Shown: positions 27,553 through 37,633, numbered from the stretch's first letter. The stretch is 64,000 bases of DNA from an uncultured Barnesiella sp. (GCA_944320995.1 CALUJQ010000006.1:1-64000); one strand, 5' to 3'. Notes: generated by a model not told the origin, from the sequence alone. Made by a program: numbers and translations.

Positions 27553-28653
27553 TTAAAAACTACTATTATGATGAAGAATCTTAAACAATGAATTATGTTT
27601 CAATTTAAGCGCTGGTCTCTCAATATACTTCCAAGATAACCAAGCTACAAAAAAACTACAAATTATATATAAAACTATATATACATTATTTATAAGGCCT
27701 AATTCCACAAAAATATTCATAATTACCATGTGAAAAATATACAATCCATATGAAATATCTGTATTACCCATATACCTCTCTGTTAGTCCGGGCCTTGTAT
27801 ATGCAACACTAAATATTAAAGAAACAAGTATCAAGTGATTCAACAACTCTACTATATTAGGAGAATATGACCCGGGTTCCATTCCCCCCAAATATAAAGT
27901 CCCAGAAGTTATTAAATATAAAATAAAAATATAAAGAACTTTATTCTCTAAAAATGGCATTATCTTTTCTTTGTATAAATAAGCTATAAAACCTATACTA
28001 AAAAAGAAGAAAAAGCTAAAGAACTGATTAAATGGATGCAAGAAAATCTGATAATATCCATTCCCAGAGAAAGAAGATAATAGATTACTTAGAAATCCAG
28101 TTTGATTTTGAATATAAGAAATAATACCCAAGATAATAATAACAATACTCTTATTAATTTTATTTAGGCTCTTAACTGTATAATATAAAATGGGGATTGA
28201 AATATATAATAACATTTCTACACTTATCGTCCATAATAATGGATTTGGAGAAGATCCACCACCAAATCCTCGTAATATTACAGGTGTAAATTCTTGGAAA
28301 AAGGTCAATTGAGCTATAATCCACAAGTAAAAACTACTATTAGTCAATACTGACCAGTCTATTATTTTAAAAATAAATAATGCGATAATTGTTATTATCA
28401 AACAACATATTAATGCGGGATAAATTCGTAAAAACCTATTTTTAAAAAATGATTTTATATTTGGATTATTATTAAAAGACCAAAAAATAAGATAGCCACT
28501 TATTGTAAAAAATATTGGGACTCCATTGAAACAACTAAAATAGTTAAAAGGAGGTATATCAAAACGAGCAGGTAAATGCCCAATCATAACTTGGAATGCA
28601 GCGAATAATCTTATAAAATTAAGATTATTCGCTCTAAAATTAAAACTAGTCAT
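27553..28653 (-). CDS. Acyltransferase family 3 membrane protein (first)
   Basis: 366 residues with about ten hydrophobic helices. The first helices contain the family 3 signature RLFAAFQVMIGHLPAR, with the conserved His. Such proteins O-acetylate or otherwise acylate exported sugars (OafA/NodX family). Its codon use is strikingly AT-rich (many ATA, AAT and TTA), unlike gmd and fcl that flank it by 3 and 9 nt, so it looks like an inserted cargo gene in an otherwise conserved fucose pair. Confidence 0.86.
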   Translation of the reverse strand: MTSFNFRANNLNFIRLFAAFQVMIGHLPARFDIPPFNYFSCFNGVPIFFTISGYLIFWSFNNNPNIKSFFKNRFLRIYPALICCLIITIIALFIFKIIDWSVLTNSSFYLWIIAQLTFFQEFTPVILRGFGGGSSPNPLLWTISVEMLLYISIPILYYTVKSLNKINKSIVIIILGIISYIQNQTGFLSNLLSSFSGNGYYQIFLHPFNQFFSFFFFFSIGFIAYLYKEKIMPFLENKVLYIFILYLITSGTLYLGGMEPGSYSPNIVELLNHLILVSLIFSVAYTRPGLTERYMGNTDISYGLYIFHMVIMNIFVELGLINNVYIVLYIICSFFVAWLSWKYIERPALKLKHNSLFKILHHNSSF

Positions 28654-28656
28654 CTC

Positions 28657-29745
28657 CTACTTAACAATTCCTTTCTCCAAATATTCGGCCAAGTTCATAC
28701 GAATTTCGTCACCGGCACGCTCGACAGCCACTTTTGCCATATCGGCATCGACCATAATCTTCACCAACTCTTCAAAAGAAGTTTTCATGGGATTCCACCC
28801 CAGCTCTTTTTTAGCTTTCGTCGGGTCACCCCACAAATTCACCACATCGGTCGGACGGTAAAAATCGGGCGATACCTCGACAAGTACCCGGCCGGTAGCC
28901 CGGTCGATACCCTTCTCGTTTTCACCTTCACCTACAAAATCCAATTCGATGCCTACGTAATGGAAAGCCAACTGGCAAAACTCCCGAACCGAATGTTGTG
29001 CACCGGTGGCAATCACAAAATCTTCGGGCTTGTCGTTTTGCAGAATCAGCCACATACATTCGACATAATCTTTGGCATACCCCCAATCGCGCAATGACGA
29101 GAGGTTGCCCAAATAGAGTTTATCCTGTTTCCCTTGGGCGATACGGGCAGCAGCCAACGTGATTTTACGAGTTACAAATGTTTCGCCTCGGCGCTCCGAC
29201 TCGTGATTGAACAAGATGCCCGAACAGCAGAACATATTGTAAGCCTCGCGATACTCCTTGATAATCCAGTAGCCATACAACTTGGCAACCGCATAAGGGC
29301 TGTATGGGTGAAACGGGGTTTGTTCATTTTGGGGAACTTGCTCTACCTTACCATACAACTCGGAGGTAGATGCTTGATAAATACGGCAGGTCTCGGCCAA
29401 CCCGCATTGACGGACGGCCTCCAAGATACGCAATACACCGGTCGCATCGACATCGGCGGTAAACTCGGGCGAATCGAACGACACCTGTACATGACTTTGG
29501 GCAGCCAAATTATATATTTCGTCGGGTCTTACCTTCCCCACTACTTGAATCAGACTCATTGAATCACCCAAATCGGCATAATGCAAGTGGAAATGAGGGC
29601 GTCCCTCCAAATGGGCAATACGTTCACGGTAATCGACCGACGACCGACGAATCGTACCATGCACATCATAACCTTTTTCCAACAAAAATTCTGCAAGGAA
29701 CGATCCATCTTGTCCCGTGATGCCGGTAATCAAAGCTGTCTTCAT
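28657..29745 (-). CDS. gmd: GDP-mannose 4,6-dehydratase
   Basis: 362 residues, normal length. It dehydrates GDP-mannose to GDP-4-keto-6-deoxymannose, the fucose precursor. The SDR motif [23 protein letters not shown], the specificity segment RRSS, the Ser-containing [11 protein letters not shown] and [14 protein letters not shown] (Tyr-x3-Lys) are all family signatures. A promoter-like element at 29814-29844 suggests that gmd, the acyltransferase and fcl can be transcribed apart from the long upstream operon. Confidence 0.96.
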   Translation of the reverse strand: MKTALITGITGQDGSFLAEFLLEKGYDVHGTIRRSSVDYRERIAHLEGRPHFHLHYADLGDSMSLIQVVGKVRPDEIYNLAAQSHVQVSFDSPEFTADVDATGVLRILEAVRQCGLAETCRIYQASTSELYGKVEQVPQNEQTPFHPYSPYAVAKLYGYWIIKEYREAYNMFCCSGILFNHESERRGETFVTRKITLAAARIAQGKQDKLYLGNLSSLRDWGYAKDYVECMWLILQNDKPEDFVIATGAQHSVREFCQLAFHYVGIELDFVGEGENEKGIDRATGRVLVEVSPDFYRPTDVVNLWGDPTKAKKELGWNPMKTSFEELVKIMVDADMAKVAVERAGDEIRMNLAEYLEKGIVK

Positions 29746-29813
29746 ATCTGTATATCTGTGTTATTTAATTTATTCTCTTTAATCCCTTATCGGGTAAAAC
29801 TATATTGGAATTG

Positions 29814-29844
29814 CAAAAATATCTAAATAAAAGAGAACCTCCAA
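29814..29844 (-). promoter_or_regulatory. Candidate internal promoter before gmd
   Basis: The minus strand reads TTG (29844-29842), a 20-nt spacer, then TATTTTTG (29821-29814). It fits the consensus, but the AT-rich surroundings make chance matches easier. Confidence 0.4.
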
Positions 29845-29874
29845 CGAAAAAAGAATTTATCCGAAATAAATACT

Positions 29875-30663
29875 CTATTTCCCCGATTCAATCATCAATT
29901 TCTCGCCTCTTTTCTTGCGTCCCCACTCTTGGTAAAGCAACTTAGGCAACGACTCGACAATCATCAAACAACGGTTCAACTGTTTCTTGGGTTCGCAATA
30001 GATACGATACACGAACTCCAAATGAACCCGGACCATCCAATGCGGTGCCCGACTTACATCGGTCCCGCTATAAAATTTGAAGGCAGCCCCCACGGCAATC
30101 ATCACCCCATGCTTCAAATAGGGTTTCAACTTGCTCATAAAAATCTCCTGCTTGGGAGCCCCCAAAGCAACCCAGATAATCTCGGCACCATCTCGGTCCA
30201 ACATCTCGGCTATCGCCGGATAGTCAAATTCATCGACCTTCTTATAGGGCAATGAATAAAACCACATATCGTTGATACGCGGATCGACTTCCGACAAATG
30301 TTGCTTCAATCCATCTAACGTAGGCTGCGTTGTCCCAAGAAATGCCATACGATACCGTTTCATACGGATAATATCCATGAATATCTCACTACCGCAATAT
30401 TGGCGACGTTCGATACCATAGATCCAACGCAAATACAACGGCACATATCCGCTGTCGCATATCGAAAACATAGCGCCATCGACAACCTTACGATAATTCA
30501 AATCACGATTTACCGTTGTCAAAATCACGCCGTCCGACACACATATATATTCAGGGTTCCTCAACAACAACGCCTCGTCGATCGCTCGAAGAACAGCATG
30601 TTTGTCAAATTCATACCTAATGTTGAAATAATTCTCCATAAAAATTGATTTATAATTTACCAT
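29875..30663 (-). CDS. WecG/TagA/CpsF-family glycosyltransferase
   Basis: 262 residues. The family core is clear: SDGVILTTVNRDLNYRKVV, ICDSGYVPLYLRWIYG, FLGTTQPTLDGLK, then WVALGAPKQEIFMSKLKPYL and GVMIAVGAAFKFYSG. Characterised members add ManNAc (TagA) or ManNAcA (WecG) to GlcNAc on a polyprenyl carrier. Because this locus also has a WecA-like enzyme and UDP-GlcNAc 2-epimerase, ManNAc addition is the simplest reading, but that is inference. A second ATG 24 nt downstream (MENYFN) is an equally possible start. Hairpin 30767-30794 lies upstream. Confidence 0.88.
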   Translation of the reverse strand: MVNYKSIFMENYFNIRYEFDKHAVLRAIDEALLLRNPEYICVSDGVILTTVNRDLNYRKVVDGAMFSICDSGYVPLYLRWIYGIERRQYCGSEIFMDIIRMKRYRMAFLGTTQPTLDGLKQHLSEVDPRINDMWFYSLPYKKVDEFDYPAIAEMLDRDGAEIIWVALGAPKQEIFMSKLKPYLKHGVMIAVGAAFKFYSGTDVSRAPHWMVRVHLEFVYRIYCEPKKQLNRCLMIVESLPKLLYQEWGRKKRGEKLMIESGK

Positions 30664-30766
30664 TAGGGCTCCCCTATCCCTAAATTATCTAACAATCTTT
30701 CCTCCCTGTTTGATTATAAAATCAATAAGGCGACCGTATTTTCACTTAATTTATACAAAATGGAAC

Positions 30767-30794
30767 ATTGTTTCAATCTATTATTTGAAACAAT
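30767..30794 (-). terminator. Hairpin downstream of the second acyltransferase gene
   Basis: Perfect 10-bp AT-rich inverted repeat (30767-30776 with 30785-30794), starting just 5 nt after the stop of the minus-strand acyltransferase at 30799. There is no good T-run on the minus side, so it may be a weak terminator or a 3' end stabiliser that separates the long operon from the WecG-like gene. Confidence 0.45.
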
Positions 30795-30798
30795 TCTT

Positions 30799-31836
30799 TT
30801 ACGCGATTTTTAACAGTCGAAACATATAATCTTTCAACCATGCCATTAAGAATGATCCGACAAAAAGAATAGGAATTATGATAAAGAAATAGATTCCAAA
30901 CTGCGATTGGCTAACAAAATAATGGTCCATAAAATAGGGATAGACTAATGCATCAAATATATAGCAACAAAGATACATATCAAGAGACAACAACGATACT
31001 TTTGTCAAGCTCATGCGTATGGCTGGCGACTTAAAATCGGTCTGATAAAATAACAAGAAAAACGCGACGGCAATAACCGTTCCAAATACCCCCCACGGAC
31101 CACCAGCAATTTGAATAAGAGTATGATTCTGTACAAACAGCGCATTGAATACCGGATTTATCAAACACATCGACAAAATCAAAACCCATAACTTCCAACT
31201 TTTGAAACGAGGTTTATATTCGTGAATATATGTTCCTACAAAGAAAAAGGTCAACGGAAAACATGAATCCCAAAAACCAGGAACCAAATGTAACCCATAT
31301 CGATTACATAAATCGGGTAAAGCCGTCATGACATATAAGGTCAATAACAAAATCTGTTTCTGCCGTTGAGTGGGTATCGCCTTGTACATCATATTCAAAA
31401 AAGGAGTCAACAAAAACAGTCCTATCCACATCTCAATATACCATGCATAGGGTATGGCATTAAACCTTAATATAGAACCTATTACATGCCTAAAAGAAAA
31501 ATCCTCCCCTAACCAATACTTGCGAAACAAAATCGTCACAATCGAAAAAAAGAGATAGGCCACCAATACCCGAATGCCCCCCTTATAATATTGCTTCGAT
31601 ACCGTCTTATTCGTATTCAAATATCCTGTCAACATCAAGAAAAGTGGGACTCCTGTCAAGAACAAAGGGAAAACCGATGCTTGTAAAAACATCGAGAAAC
31701 CGTCAAAAATAGTACTCTTAAAAGGAGTTTTCAACACAAAAAAATGCCCAGCTATTACGAATAATATCGCACAACTCCGGAGTAAATCCAATCCGATTAT
31801 CCGATTTTTCCTCTCTTTAATTTGTATTGCTGACAT
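30799..31836 (-). CDS. Acyltransferase family 3 membrane protein (second)
   Basis: 345 residues with roughly ten transmembrane helices. The opening reads GLDLLRSCAILFVIAGHFFV, the conserved R-x10-H region of OafA-type acyltransferases. It is distinct from the first acyltransferase in this locus, so two acylation reactions on the polysaccharide, or on different molecules, are possible. The gene starts 2 nt after the glycosyltransferase gene upstream in the transcript, and ends at a hairpin. Confidence 0.86.
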   Translation of the reverse strand: MSAIQIKERKNRIIGLDLLRSCAILFVIAGHFFVLKTPFKSTIFDGFSMFLQASVFPLFLTGVPLFLMLTGYLNTNKTVSKQYYKGGIRVLVAYLFFSIVTILFRKYWLGEDFSFRHVIGSILRFNAIPYAWYIEMWIGLFLLTPFLNMMYKAIPTQRQKQILLLTLYVMTALPDLCNRYGLHLVPGFWDSCFPLTFFFVGTYIHEYKPRFKSWKLWVLILSMCLINPVFNALFVQNHTLIQIAGGPWGVFGTVIAVAFFLLFYQTDFKSPAIRMSLTKVSLLSLDMYLCCYIFDALVYPYFMDHYFVSQSQFGIYFFIIIPILFVGSFLMAWLKDYMFRLLKIA

Positions 31837-31838
31837 AA

Positions 31839-32996
31839 CTATTTTGTTGTAATTCTTTGAAATAAATCATTCCATTTGTTATATACCACCTCCGACGAAT
31901 ACTCCTGCTGCAACTTTTCAAATGCATTTTTCCCCAATGAAGCAATTCGATCGAAATTATTCCACAACGAAACTATCTTTCGCTCCAAGTCATCGAGATT
32001 ATTCGGCTCAAACAATTCACCTATTGCCGATTCTCCTTGTCCAATTATCTCAGTAAATCCACCGTGAGCCGGGCCAATCGTAGGTTTACCATAACAAGCG
32101 GCCTCAAGAATAGCCATCGGGAAGCCTTCGTAGCAGCGGCTGGACATCACAACAAAACGAGACTGCCGAATAAAATCGGCTAACTCTCCTTTTTGTAAAT
32201 ATCCCATAAACCGGACATTCTCTGGAATCTCTATATCAGTCTGCTCGCGCTTAGCACCAGCAAATCGGAACTGTATCGTCGGATTTCGGCGAGCCACCTC
32301 GACCAACAAATCATATCCTTTCTCGTAACTCAACCGTCCTATATAAGCCACATAATCTCCTATCATCGGTTGATAAGACTCCGGCGCATCCATACTGTTA
32401 GGAATCACCCTTATCTTCTGTGCATCATATCCGGCAGCAATTAACTTCCGTCGTTGAAAATCGGTAATACACGCAAATACATCGACATTCTTCCGATATG
32501 CGCCCGTCCAGCGGGCATAGACATTGCGAAGGGTATATCCAAGTGATTTCAACCTGCTATGTTCGCAATTATATCGCACACAACTCCACTCGCCGCCCCG
32601 CTCCAAACAAGTCTCACAAGGCATACCGTCGCGCATAAACAGTCCCGTAGGACAAATCAATCGGAAATTATGAATAGTCATCACCACCGGTATCCCCGCC
32701 TTTCTACATTCAAAAAGAGCGGCCGGACTAATAAAGGGATAAAGATTGTGCACATTCACCACATCGGGACGCTCCCGGCGCAAGACCTCTCGCATACCTC
32801 GAACCCCAGAAGGAGAATAGATGCCCGACAAAAATCCGGTGATCTTCCCAGACGCCGACTCTCTCACCCCTTCGGTCGTACGGCGATAAAACACCACCTC
32901 ATGACCATGAGCCGATAGCATCGCAGCCATCTTATCGACAACAGCCTCTTCTCCGCTATATTTCCCGTAGTTGTTATGAACAAGAAGAATTTTCAT
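31839..32996 (-). CDS. Glycosyltransferase family 4 (GT-B)
   Basis: 385 residues. GT-B domains: an N-terminal acceptor side with KILLVHNNYGKYSGEEAVV and a C-terminal donor side with YIGRLSYEKGYDLLVEV and the E-x7-E motif EGFPMAILEAACYG. A Cys-rich stretch (CPTGLFMRDGMPCETCLERG) resembles a family of GT4 enzymes found in polysaccharide loci. Donor and acceptor are unknown. It is 4 nt from the neighbouring glycosyltransferase gene. Confidence 0.9.
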   Translation of the reverse strand: MKILLVHNNYGKYSGEEAVVDKMAAMLSAHGHEVVFYRRTTEGVRESASGKITGFLSGIYSPSGVRGMREVLRRERPDVVNVHNLYPFISPAALFECRKAGIPVVMTIHNFRLICPTGLFMRDGMPCETCLERGGEWSCVRYNCEHSRLKSLGYTLRNVYARWTGAYRKNVDVFACITDFQRRKLIAAGYDAQKIRVIPNSMDAPESYQPMIGDYVAYIGRLSYEKGYDLLVEVARRNPTIQFRFAGAKREQTDIEIPENVRFMGYLQKGELADFIRQSRFVVMSSRCYEGFPMAILEAACYGKPTIGPAHGGFTEIIGQGESAIGELFEPNNLDDLERKIVSLWNNFDRIASLGKNAFEKLQQEYSSEVVYNKWNDLFQRITTK

Positions 32997-33000
32997 AATT

Positions 33001-34188
33001 TTATATAGGTCTATAACGCCCCTTCCAAAGACGTATTATCAGATTATCTATAATTGATGTTTTTCTTTTAGGCTGGGCTGTGACAAAATCTATGGCTTCA
33101 CAACACCCTTTGGCAAAACGATCAAGTCCCCAATTTGATATAATTTGTTTGGAAGCTTTCTTCATTGCTTCCTTTTTATTTAGAGGAAGGTTATGATAAG
33201 CAAGCATCAATTCTGTTAGCTTATCAACGTCTTCACATGAAAATTGGAAACCATTGACTCCCTCATGAACCAATGTATTGGTCGCACCACATTGAATACT
33301 GGCTATTACAGGGCATCCTCCGGCCATCGCTTCGTTAATCACCAACCCCCATGTTTCACTACTACTACTGCAAATTAAAGCTTCTGCATGTTGATAAATA
33401 GCAGGTAATTCCTTTTGTGGGAGAAACGGTAAAAAAAAGACTTTGTCTTCACAATGATTTTCTCGTATGAACTTGACTATTCGCTCATGTTCAGGTCCAT
33501 CTCCAATCAAAATCCAATTAAAAGCATCATTACCTATCTCCTTTCTGTAGCGTACATATGCTTGAGCAATTGGGAAATAATTCTTTTTGGGTATTTGTCT
33601 TCCCACAGAAACAAAATATCTTCCCCATTGCTCTTTTAAATCAGACGGGACTCCCCAAAAATCATTATCTACAACATCAACGCCATAAAACAGTTGGGGG
33701 GGGGCAAATTTCCAATATCTTCCGGTTTCCTCCCAATCCGATGCTGGATAAAACATCGCATCTACTCCATTATAAACTGCTTGTTTAATATAATTAATGA
33801 ATGAATTACGTTTTACAGCGTCAATTTTAGCATCATCAAAAACAATAACTTTTTTATTATTTTTCTTTCCCCATGCAACAGCTAATGCTCCTGACGGGAA
33901 AGCTATAGCTCCAGCAATAATGACATCTGGTTGGAGTATATTTAACAGAGGAAGTAATTGTTTCTGAACAGTACTTCCATTCAAATTTTCCGGCTTCTCT
34001 TTTGGGAACAATATGTGCCAATGAAGGTTTGTTTGATTATCCTTCTTTGAGAACGCATAGTGACTGCCTTCCCCAGCAATTTCAATCACTTCCAATATAT
34101 CTCCACGTTTATTTAATGCGTCATTCAAAGCATTTAACCGTGCAGGCCAATAAATACGAAAGTCTGTATGTAAAGCTACTATTTTCAT
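33001..34188 (-). CDS. Glycosyltransferase family 4
   Basis: 395 residues. GT-B fold with the donor-side VGRQIPKKNYFPIAQAYVRY and the E-x7-E motif in SSSETWGLVINEAMAGG. The coding region is notably AT-rich compared with the gene that follows it in the transcript. It lies 4 nt after the pyruvyl-transferase gene. Sugar specificity cannot be assigned. Confidence 0.88.
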   Translation of the reverse strand: MKIVALHTDFRIYWPARLNALNDALNKRGDILEVIEIAGEGSHYAFSKKDNQTNLHWHILFPKEKPENLNGSTVQKQLLPLLNILQPDVIIAGAIAFPSGALAVAWGKKNNKKVIVFDDAKIDAVKRNSFINYIKQAVYNGVDAMFYPASDWEETGRYWKFAPPQLFYGVDVVDNDFWGVPSDLKEQWGRYFVSVGRQIPKKNYFPIAQAYVRYRKEIGNDAFNWILIGDGPEHERIVKFIRENHCEDKVFFLPFLPQKELPAIYQHAEALICSSSSETWGLVINEAMAGGCPVIASIQCGATNTLVHEGVNGFQFSCEDVDKLTELMLAYHNLPLNKKEAMKKASKQIISNWGLDRFAKGCCEAIDFVTAQPKRKTSIIDNLIIRLWKGRYRPI

Positions 34189-34192
34189 CTCG

Positions 34193-35374
34193 TTATTGAA
34201 TTAATTCCGATAACATTATACCAGCTTTACAAGCTTCTTTCTTTATTTGTTCTGAACGCTCTTTCAAATGGCATTTAATATTCTCAAGATTTTTAAATAT
34301 TACCTTTGTACTATTTATAACAGATTCTAAACCTATTTCTTCTTTATATAACAAAAATTCCTCGTGTCCGTACATTTGCAAATTTAATCCTTTGGATTTT
34401 ATACTATAACCGAGACTTAATGTAGGAACCCCTGTTGAAAACGAAGCAATGGTTGAATGAGTTCGACATGCAATATTACATAAACTTTGTGATATAATCC
34501 ATTTCATCTCTGCTGCATTAAGATGCTTATCTATCAAAGTAACAATGTCTTTATGTTTACATCTTATCATTATTTTTTTACATAAATCATAATCTGATTC
34601 GACATGTGGTATAAAAACCATCTCTTCTGAAATAGATTCATAAAGTGTATCTATAATTTGGGCGCACATATCGATCCACAAATCAAGATTTCCGTTCGTA
34701 ACATATTTAGCCATTAAATCACTAAAATTAATGCAAATATATTTAGAAGGCAGTTCTTGTTTGTGTGAACAATCTTCTGGGTTCATCATAAATGCAGGAT
34801 CTGGTACAACGAAGACTTTATTTCTTACACCTATAGAATCAAGGTATTGTTTACTAATTTCTTCTCGAACTAAAATCAAATCTACATCTTGATTGAAGTG
34901 TTGTATTATTTTCTTCTCAAATTTGGATCCTTTTTCAAATGGACCTATCGAAGCCCCCCATATTACAAATTTAGTATTGAATCTTTTTACATATTTACCC
35001 ATCGCAATAAAACGTCGGGGAATTCCATAGTCCAAAGAATAATTATCTCCTCCCAAAGATAATACTGCCGATGCTTTATCAATAATATCTTTATGATTAT
35101 GAAATAATAGACTACCTGTTAATCTATTCGATAGATAAAGACAAACTTGTAGAATCAACCATTTTAAACTCCATCTTTTAGGATAATCAACAGGTTGTAC
35201 ATAATTGTTTTCGTCGGAGGATTGAATTTTATTTTTATAATTGAAATATGCATCAATATATAAATAATTAGTAAAAGTTTTATTTAGAATCTCTATAGTA
35301 CCTTTAGTAATCGCCTCACATCCTTCATTTTCAGGCGATCCATTACCCATAAATACAATTCTATTATTTCTCAT
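34193..35374 (-). CDS. Polysaccharide pyruvyl transferase family protein
   Basis: 393 residues. Features of the CsaB/PssM-like family are NRIVFMGNGSPENEGCEAITKG at the start, LSLGGDNYSLDYGIPRRFI and WGASIGPFEKGSKFEKK in the middle and CRTHSTIASFSTGVPTLSLGYSIK near the end. Family members transfer pyruvate from phosphoenolpyruvate to sugar hydroxyls as ketals, though many homologues are untested. It overlaps the F420-dehydrogenase-beta-like gene by 11 nt, so the two are translationally coupled and probably act on the same product. Confidence 0.88.
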   Translation of the reverse strand: MRNNRIVFMGNGSPENEGCEAITKGTIEILNKTFTNYLYIDAYFNYKNKIQSSDENNYVQPVDYPKRWSLKWLILQVCLYLSNRLTGSLLFHNHKDIIDKASAVLSLGGDNYSLDYGIPRRFIAMGKYVKRFNTKFVIWGASIGPFEKGSKFEKKIIQHFNQDVDLILVREEISKQYLDSIGVRNKVFVVPDPAFMMNPEDCSHKQELPSKYICINFSDLMAKYVTNGNLDLWIDMCAQIIDTLYESISEEMVFIPHVESDYDLCKKIMIRCKHKDIVTLIDKHLNAAEMKWIISQSLCNIACRTHSTIASFSTGVPTLSLGYSIKSKGLNLQMYGHEEFLLYKEEIGLESVINSTKVIFKNLENIKCHLKERSEQIKKEACKAGIMLSELIQ

Positions 35375-36707
35375 TTTTTATTTTCTTAATAATTATACCT
35401 AATTTATTTAACAATAATCCCCAAAAGATCTTATATCCATAAATCCTTTTCATTTTGGTGTAGAAATAATTGTTATTCCTACCAGATTCAATCCATAATT
35501 TATCAGCATTCATCGATATATTATACTTTATTTTGTATAAATATCTTTCTGCAAAATTCGGTTTTATTAATCTATTAGTTCTTTTTAATGGTGTATATTT
35601 GAGTTCCTTGTTTGAGAGTGTTATCGCAGTCCAACTCCCTTTTTTCTTATTATTTATAACTGTGGATTGACTCTCAACAATACGATTAACCTTGATAGGC
35701 TTAATTGTTTTTATATTAGAAATTATTTCGTCAAGTTCTTGATTTCTTGTGATAATTAGATTTTCTCCTTTTTCCGATAATCGATATTCCGGCAACCATG
35801 CATCCATAAACACAATATCGGCTGTTTCCGCAAAAATATCATCGCAAAAGTTGCAAGCAGGGACTGTAAATAGTTTGAATGACCATTCTTTGGCATAATC
35901 AGAAAATGTTATCTCTTTCTTTTCTCCTTTTGAGTTAATCATTTCTACTCCAAAATCGCCATTTGTTCGACCTCTTTTTTTTACACGAAACGTTATTTTT
36001 GACAAATTGCTTATGCCATTTTTTAGAGCCAAATAATCAATAAAATTATTGGATTTTTGTTGTCCACATACGAGCCCAATAATATACTTAATTTTTGTTT
36101 TGAGTTTTTGATTATGCTTAGTTGCATTTCTTAAAGCTTTGGATACACATGGTAAAGCTACAATAGCAACATTTTGAATAGAGTCGTTTTTGATAATCAG
36201 GTCTAAAGCCTGTGTAATATTTATAATCGTATAAGCTGAGCGTGAGTAATTGTACACATTTTCAGACTTATGACATAATTGATAACTAAAAAAAGGTTCT
36301 TTTTCTTTATTCCCAACAACTAATACCGTATCAACAATTTTCTTTTCCAAAAGAGACTCTAATAAATAAGATACTAATCCCCCAGAGGCCGAATTTAATC
36401 TTCGTTGTTCGATTGGATGAAATCCTACATAACAATTTATATAATATCCAATCTCATTATGATATTGTTGGTCACTTTTATGAAAAAGTTTATTTGACCA
36501 CGTATCTTCATTCATTGATTGATTTGAAAATGGACATACATTAAGGCAAATAGAACATTTTTCAAGACATTTATTATCCTGTTCAACGATAGATAATTGA
36601 TTATATTCATTTTTCTCTATCTGTAGATGATGCGTAGGACATGTTGATACACAGACACCGCACCCTATACAACTGTTTTCGGCAGAGGTAATATGGGTAA
36701 TATTCAT
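35364..36707 (-). CDS. Coenzyme F420 hydrogenase/dehydrogenase beta-subunit-like Fe-S protein
   Basis: 447 residues. The N-terminus carries two ferredoxin-type [4Fe-4S] clusters: CIGCGVCVSTCP (about 15-26) and CLEKCSICLNVCP (about 48-60). The rest matches the FrhB/FpoF N- and C-terminal domains, with SASGGLVSYLLESLL, VALPCVSKALRNA, GLVCGQQKSNNFIDYL and a later Cys-containing VPACNFCDDIFAETADIVFMDAW. No coenzyme F420 pathway is visible, and Bacteroidales are not known to make it. Homologues occur in polysaccharide loci next to pyruvyl transferases; function unknown. It overlaps its neighbours on both sides. Confidence 0.85.
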   Translation of the reverse strand: MNITHITSAENSCIGCGVCVSTCPTHHLQIEKNEYNQLSIVEQDNKCLEKCSICLNVCPFSNQSMNEDTWSNKLFHKSDQQYHNEIGYYINCYVGFHPIEQRRLNSASGGLVSYLLESLLEKKIVDTVLVVGNKEKEPFFSYQLCHKSENVYNYSRSAYTIINITQALDLIIKNDSIQNVAIVALPCVSKALRNATKHNQKLKTKIKYIIGLVCGQQKSNNFIDYLALKNGISNLSKITFRVKKRGRTNGDFGVEMINSKGEKKEITFSDYAKEWSFKLFTVPACNFCDDIFAETADIVFMDAWLPEYRLSEKGENLIITRNQELDEIISNIKTIKPIKVNRIVESQSTVINNKKKGSWTAITLSNKELKYTPLKRTNRLIKPNFAERYLYKIKYNISMNADKLWIESGRNNNYFYTKMKRIYGYKIFWGLLLNKLGIIIKKIKNEK

Positions 36708-37633
36708 TTTCTAATCTTTGCTAATTGATATAATATAAAACGGCTTATTGGTAACGGCAATTTATTAAGAAAGTACCAAAAATATATTTTTTTGTTGAGA
36801 TGAATAAATTTGCATATTTGACTATATTCATAATTTGCTTCTTTTTTCATTCCTAATCTTACAAAAGTTACCATTCGCATTTTGTGCCATAAGGCTATAG
36901 ATTCTCTTAAATATTGATTATCGTATTTCTTTAGCAATTGCTCATAAGCCTCACCTACTTTATCAATTTTATCTGGAGCTCTACGTGGAATAACAAGTTG
37001 CTTCGTTGTTCTAAAATTATAAACTGCTACTATTTTTTTTGAGAATGCAATTTTATAAAATACAGCAAGTTTTGCCCAAGTAATTAAATCTTCCCCTAAT
37101 GTTACTTTTTCAGGGAATCCTCCGATCGCTTGTATCGCCTGTTTTTTCACCATTACAGCAGAAGTCCATAAAGGAGGATGTGAACAACTGGCCACTTCAA
37201 AATAATTGGAAAGAATACCATCTTCACCCTCAAACGGTAACTTCCGAATGATGGTAGGTGTCACTTTCCCTTCCAAATCTCGGAATTCATAGTTACACGC
37301 ATAAACACTACATTCGGGATATTTTTGATAGAGGTGATATTGCGTAGCCAAATATTCGGGTTTCCACTCATCATCGGCATCCAAGAAAGCAATTAAATCA
37401 CTTTTTGCCTTCTCAATTCCCCTATTCCGAGCAGCCGAGACTCCTGCATTTTTCTGATGAATCAATCGAATGCGAGAGTCGGCAAACTTCTTTACTTCGG
37501 CTACACTTCCATCGGTAGAACCATCATTGACTATTATAATCTCAAAATCTTGAAATGTTTGATTAAAAACAGACTGTAACGTATGTGCAATCTGCTTTTC
37601 CTTATTATATAAAGGTATAACAACGGATATCAT
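36704..37633 (-). CDS. Glycosyltransferase family 2
   Basis: 309 residues, GT-A fold. The start VVIPLYNKEKQIAHTLQSV and the nucleotide-binding IVNDGSTDGS precede the DXD-type metal motif LDADDEW. A second conserved block, GEDLITWAKL, is in the middle. Donor unknown. It shares 4-nt ATGA-type overlaps with both neighbours, evidence of a tightly coupled operon. Confidence 0.92.
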   Translation of the reverse strand: MISVVIPLYNKEKQIAHTLQSVFNQTFQDFEIIIVNDGSTDGSVAEVKKFADSRIRLIHQKNAGVSAARNRGIEKAKSDLIAFLDADDEWKPEYLATQYHLYQKYPECSVYACNYEFRDLEGKVTPTIIRKLPFEGEDGILSNYFEVASCSHPPLWTSAVMVKKQAIQAIGGFPEKVTLGEDLITWAKLAVFYKIAFSKKIVAVYNFRTTKQLVIPRRAPDKIDKVGEAYEQLLKKYDNQYLRESIALWHKMRMVTFVRLGMKKEANYEYSQICKFIHLNKKIYFWYFLNKLPLPISRFILYQLAKIRK

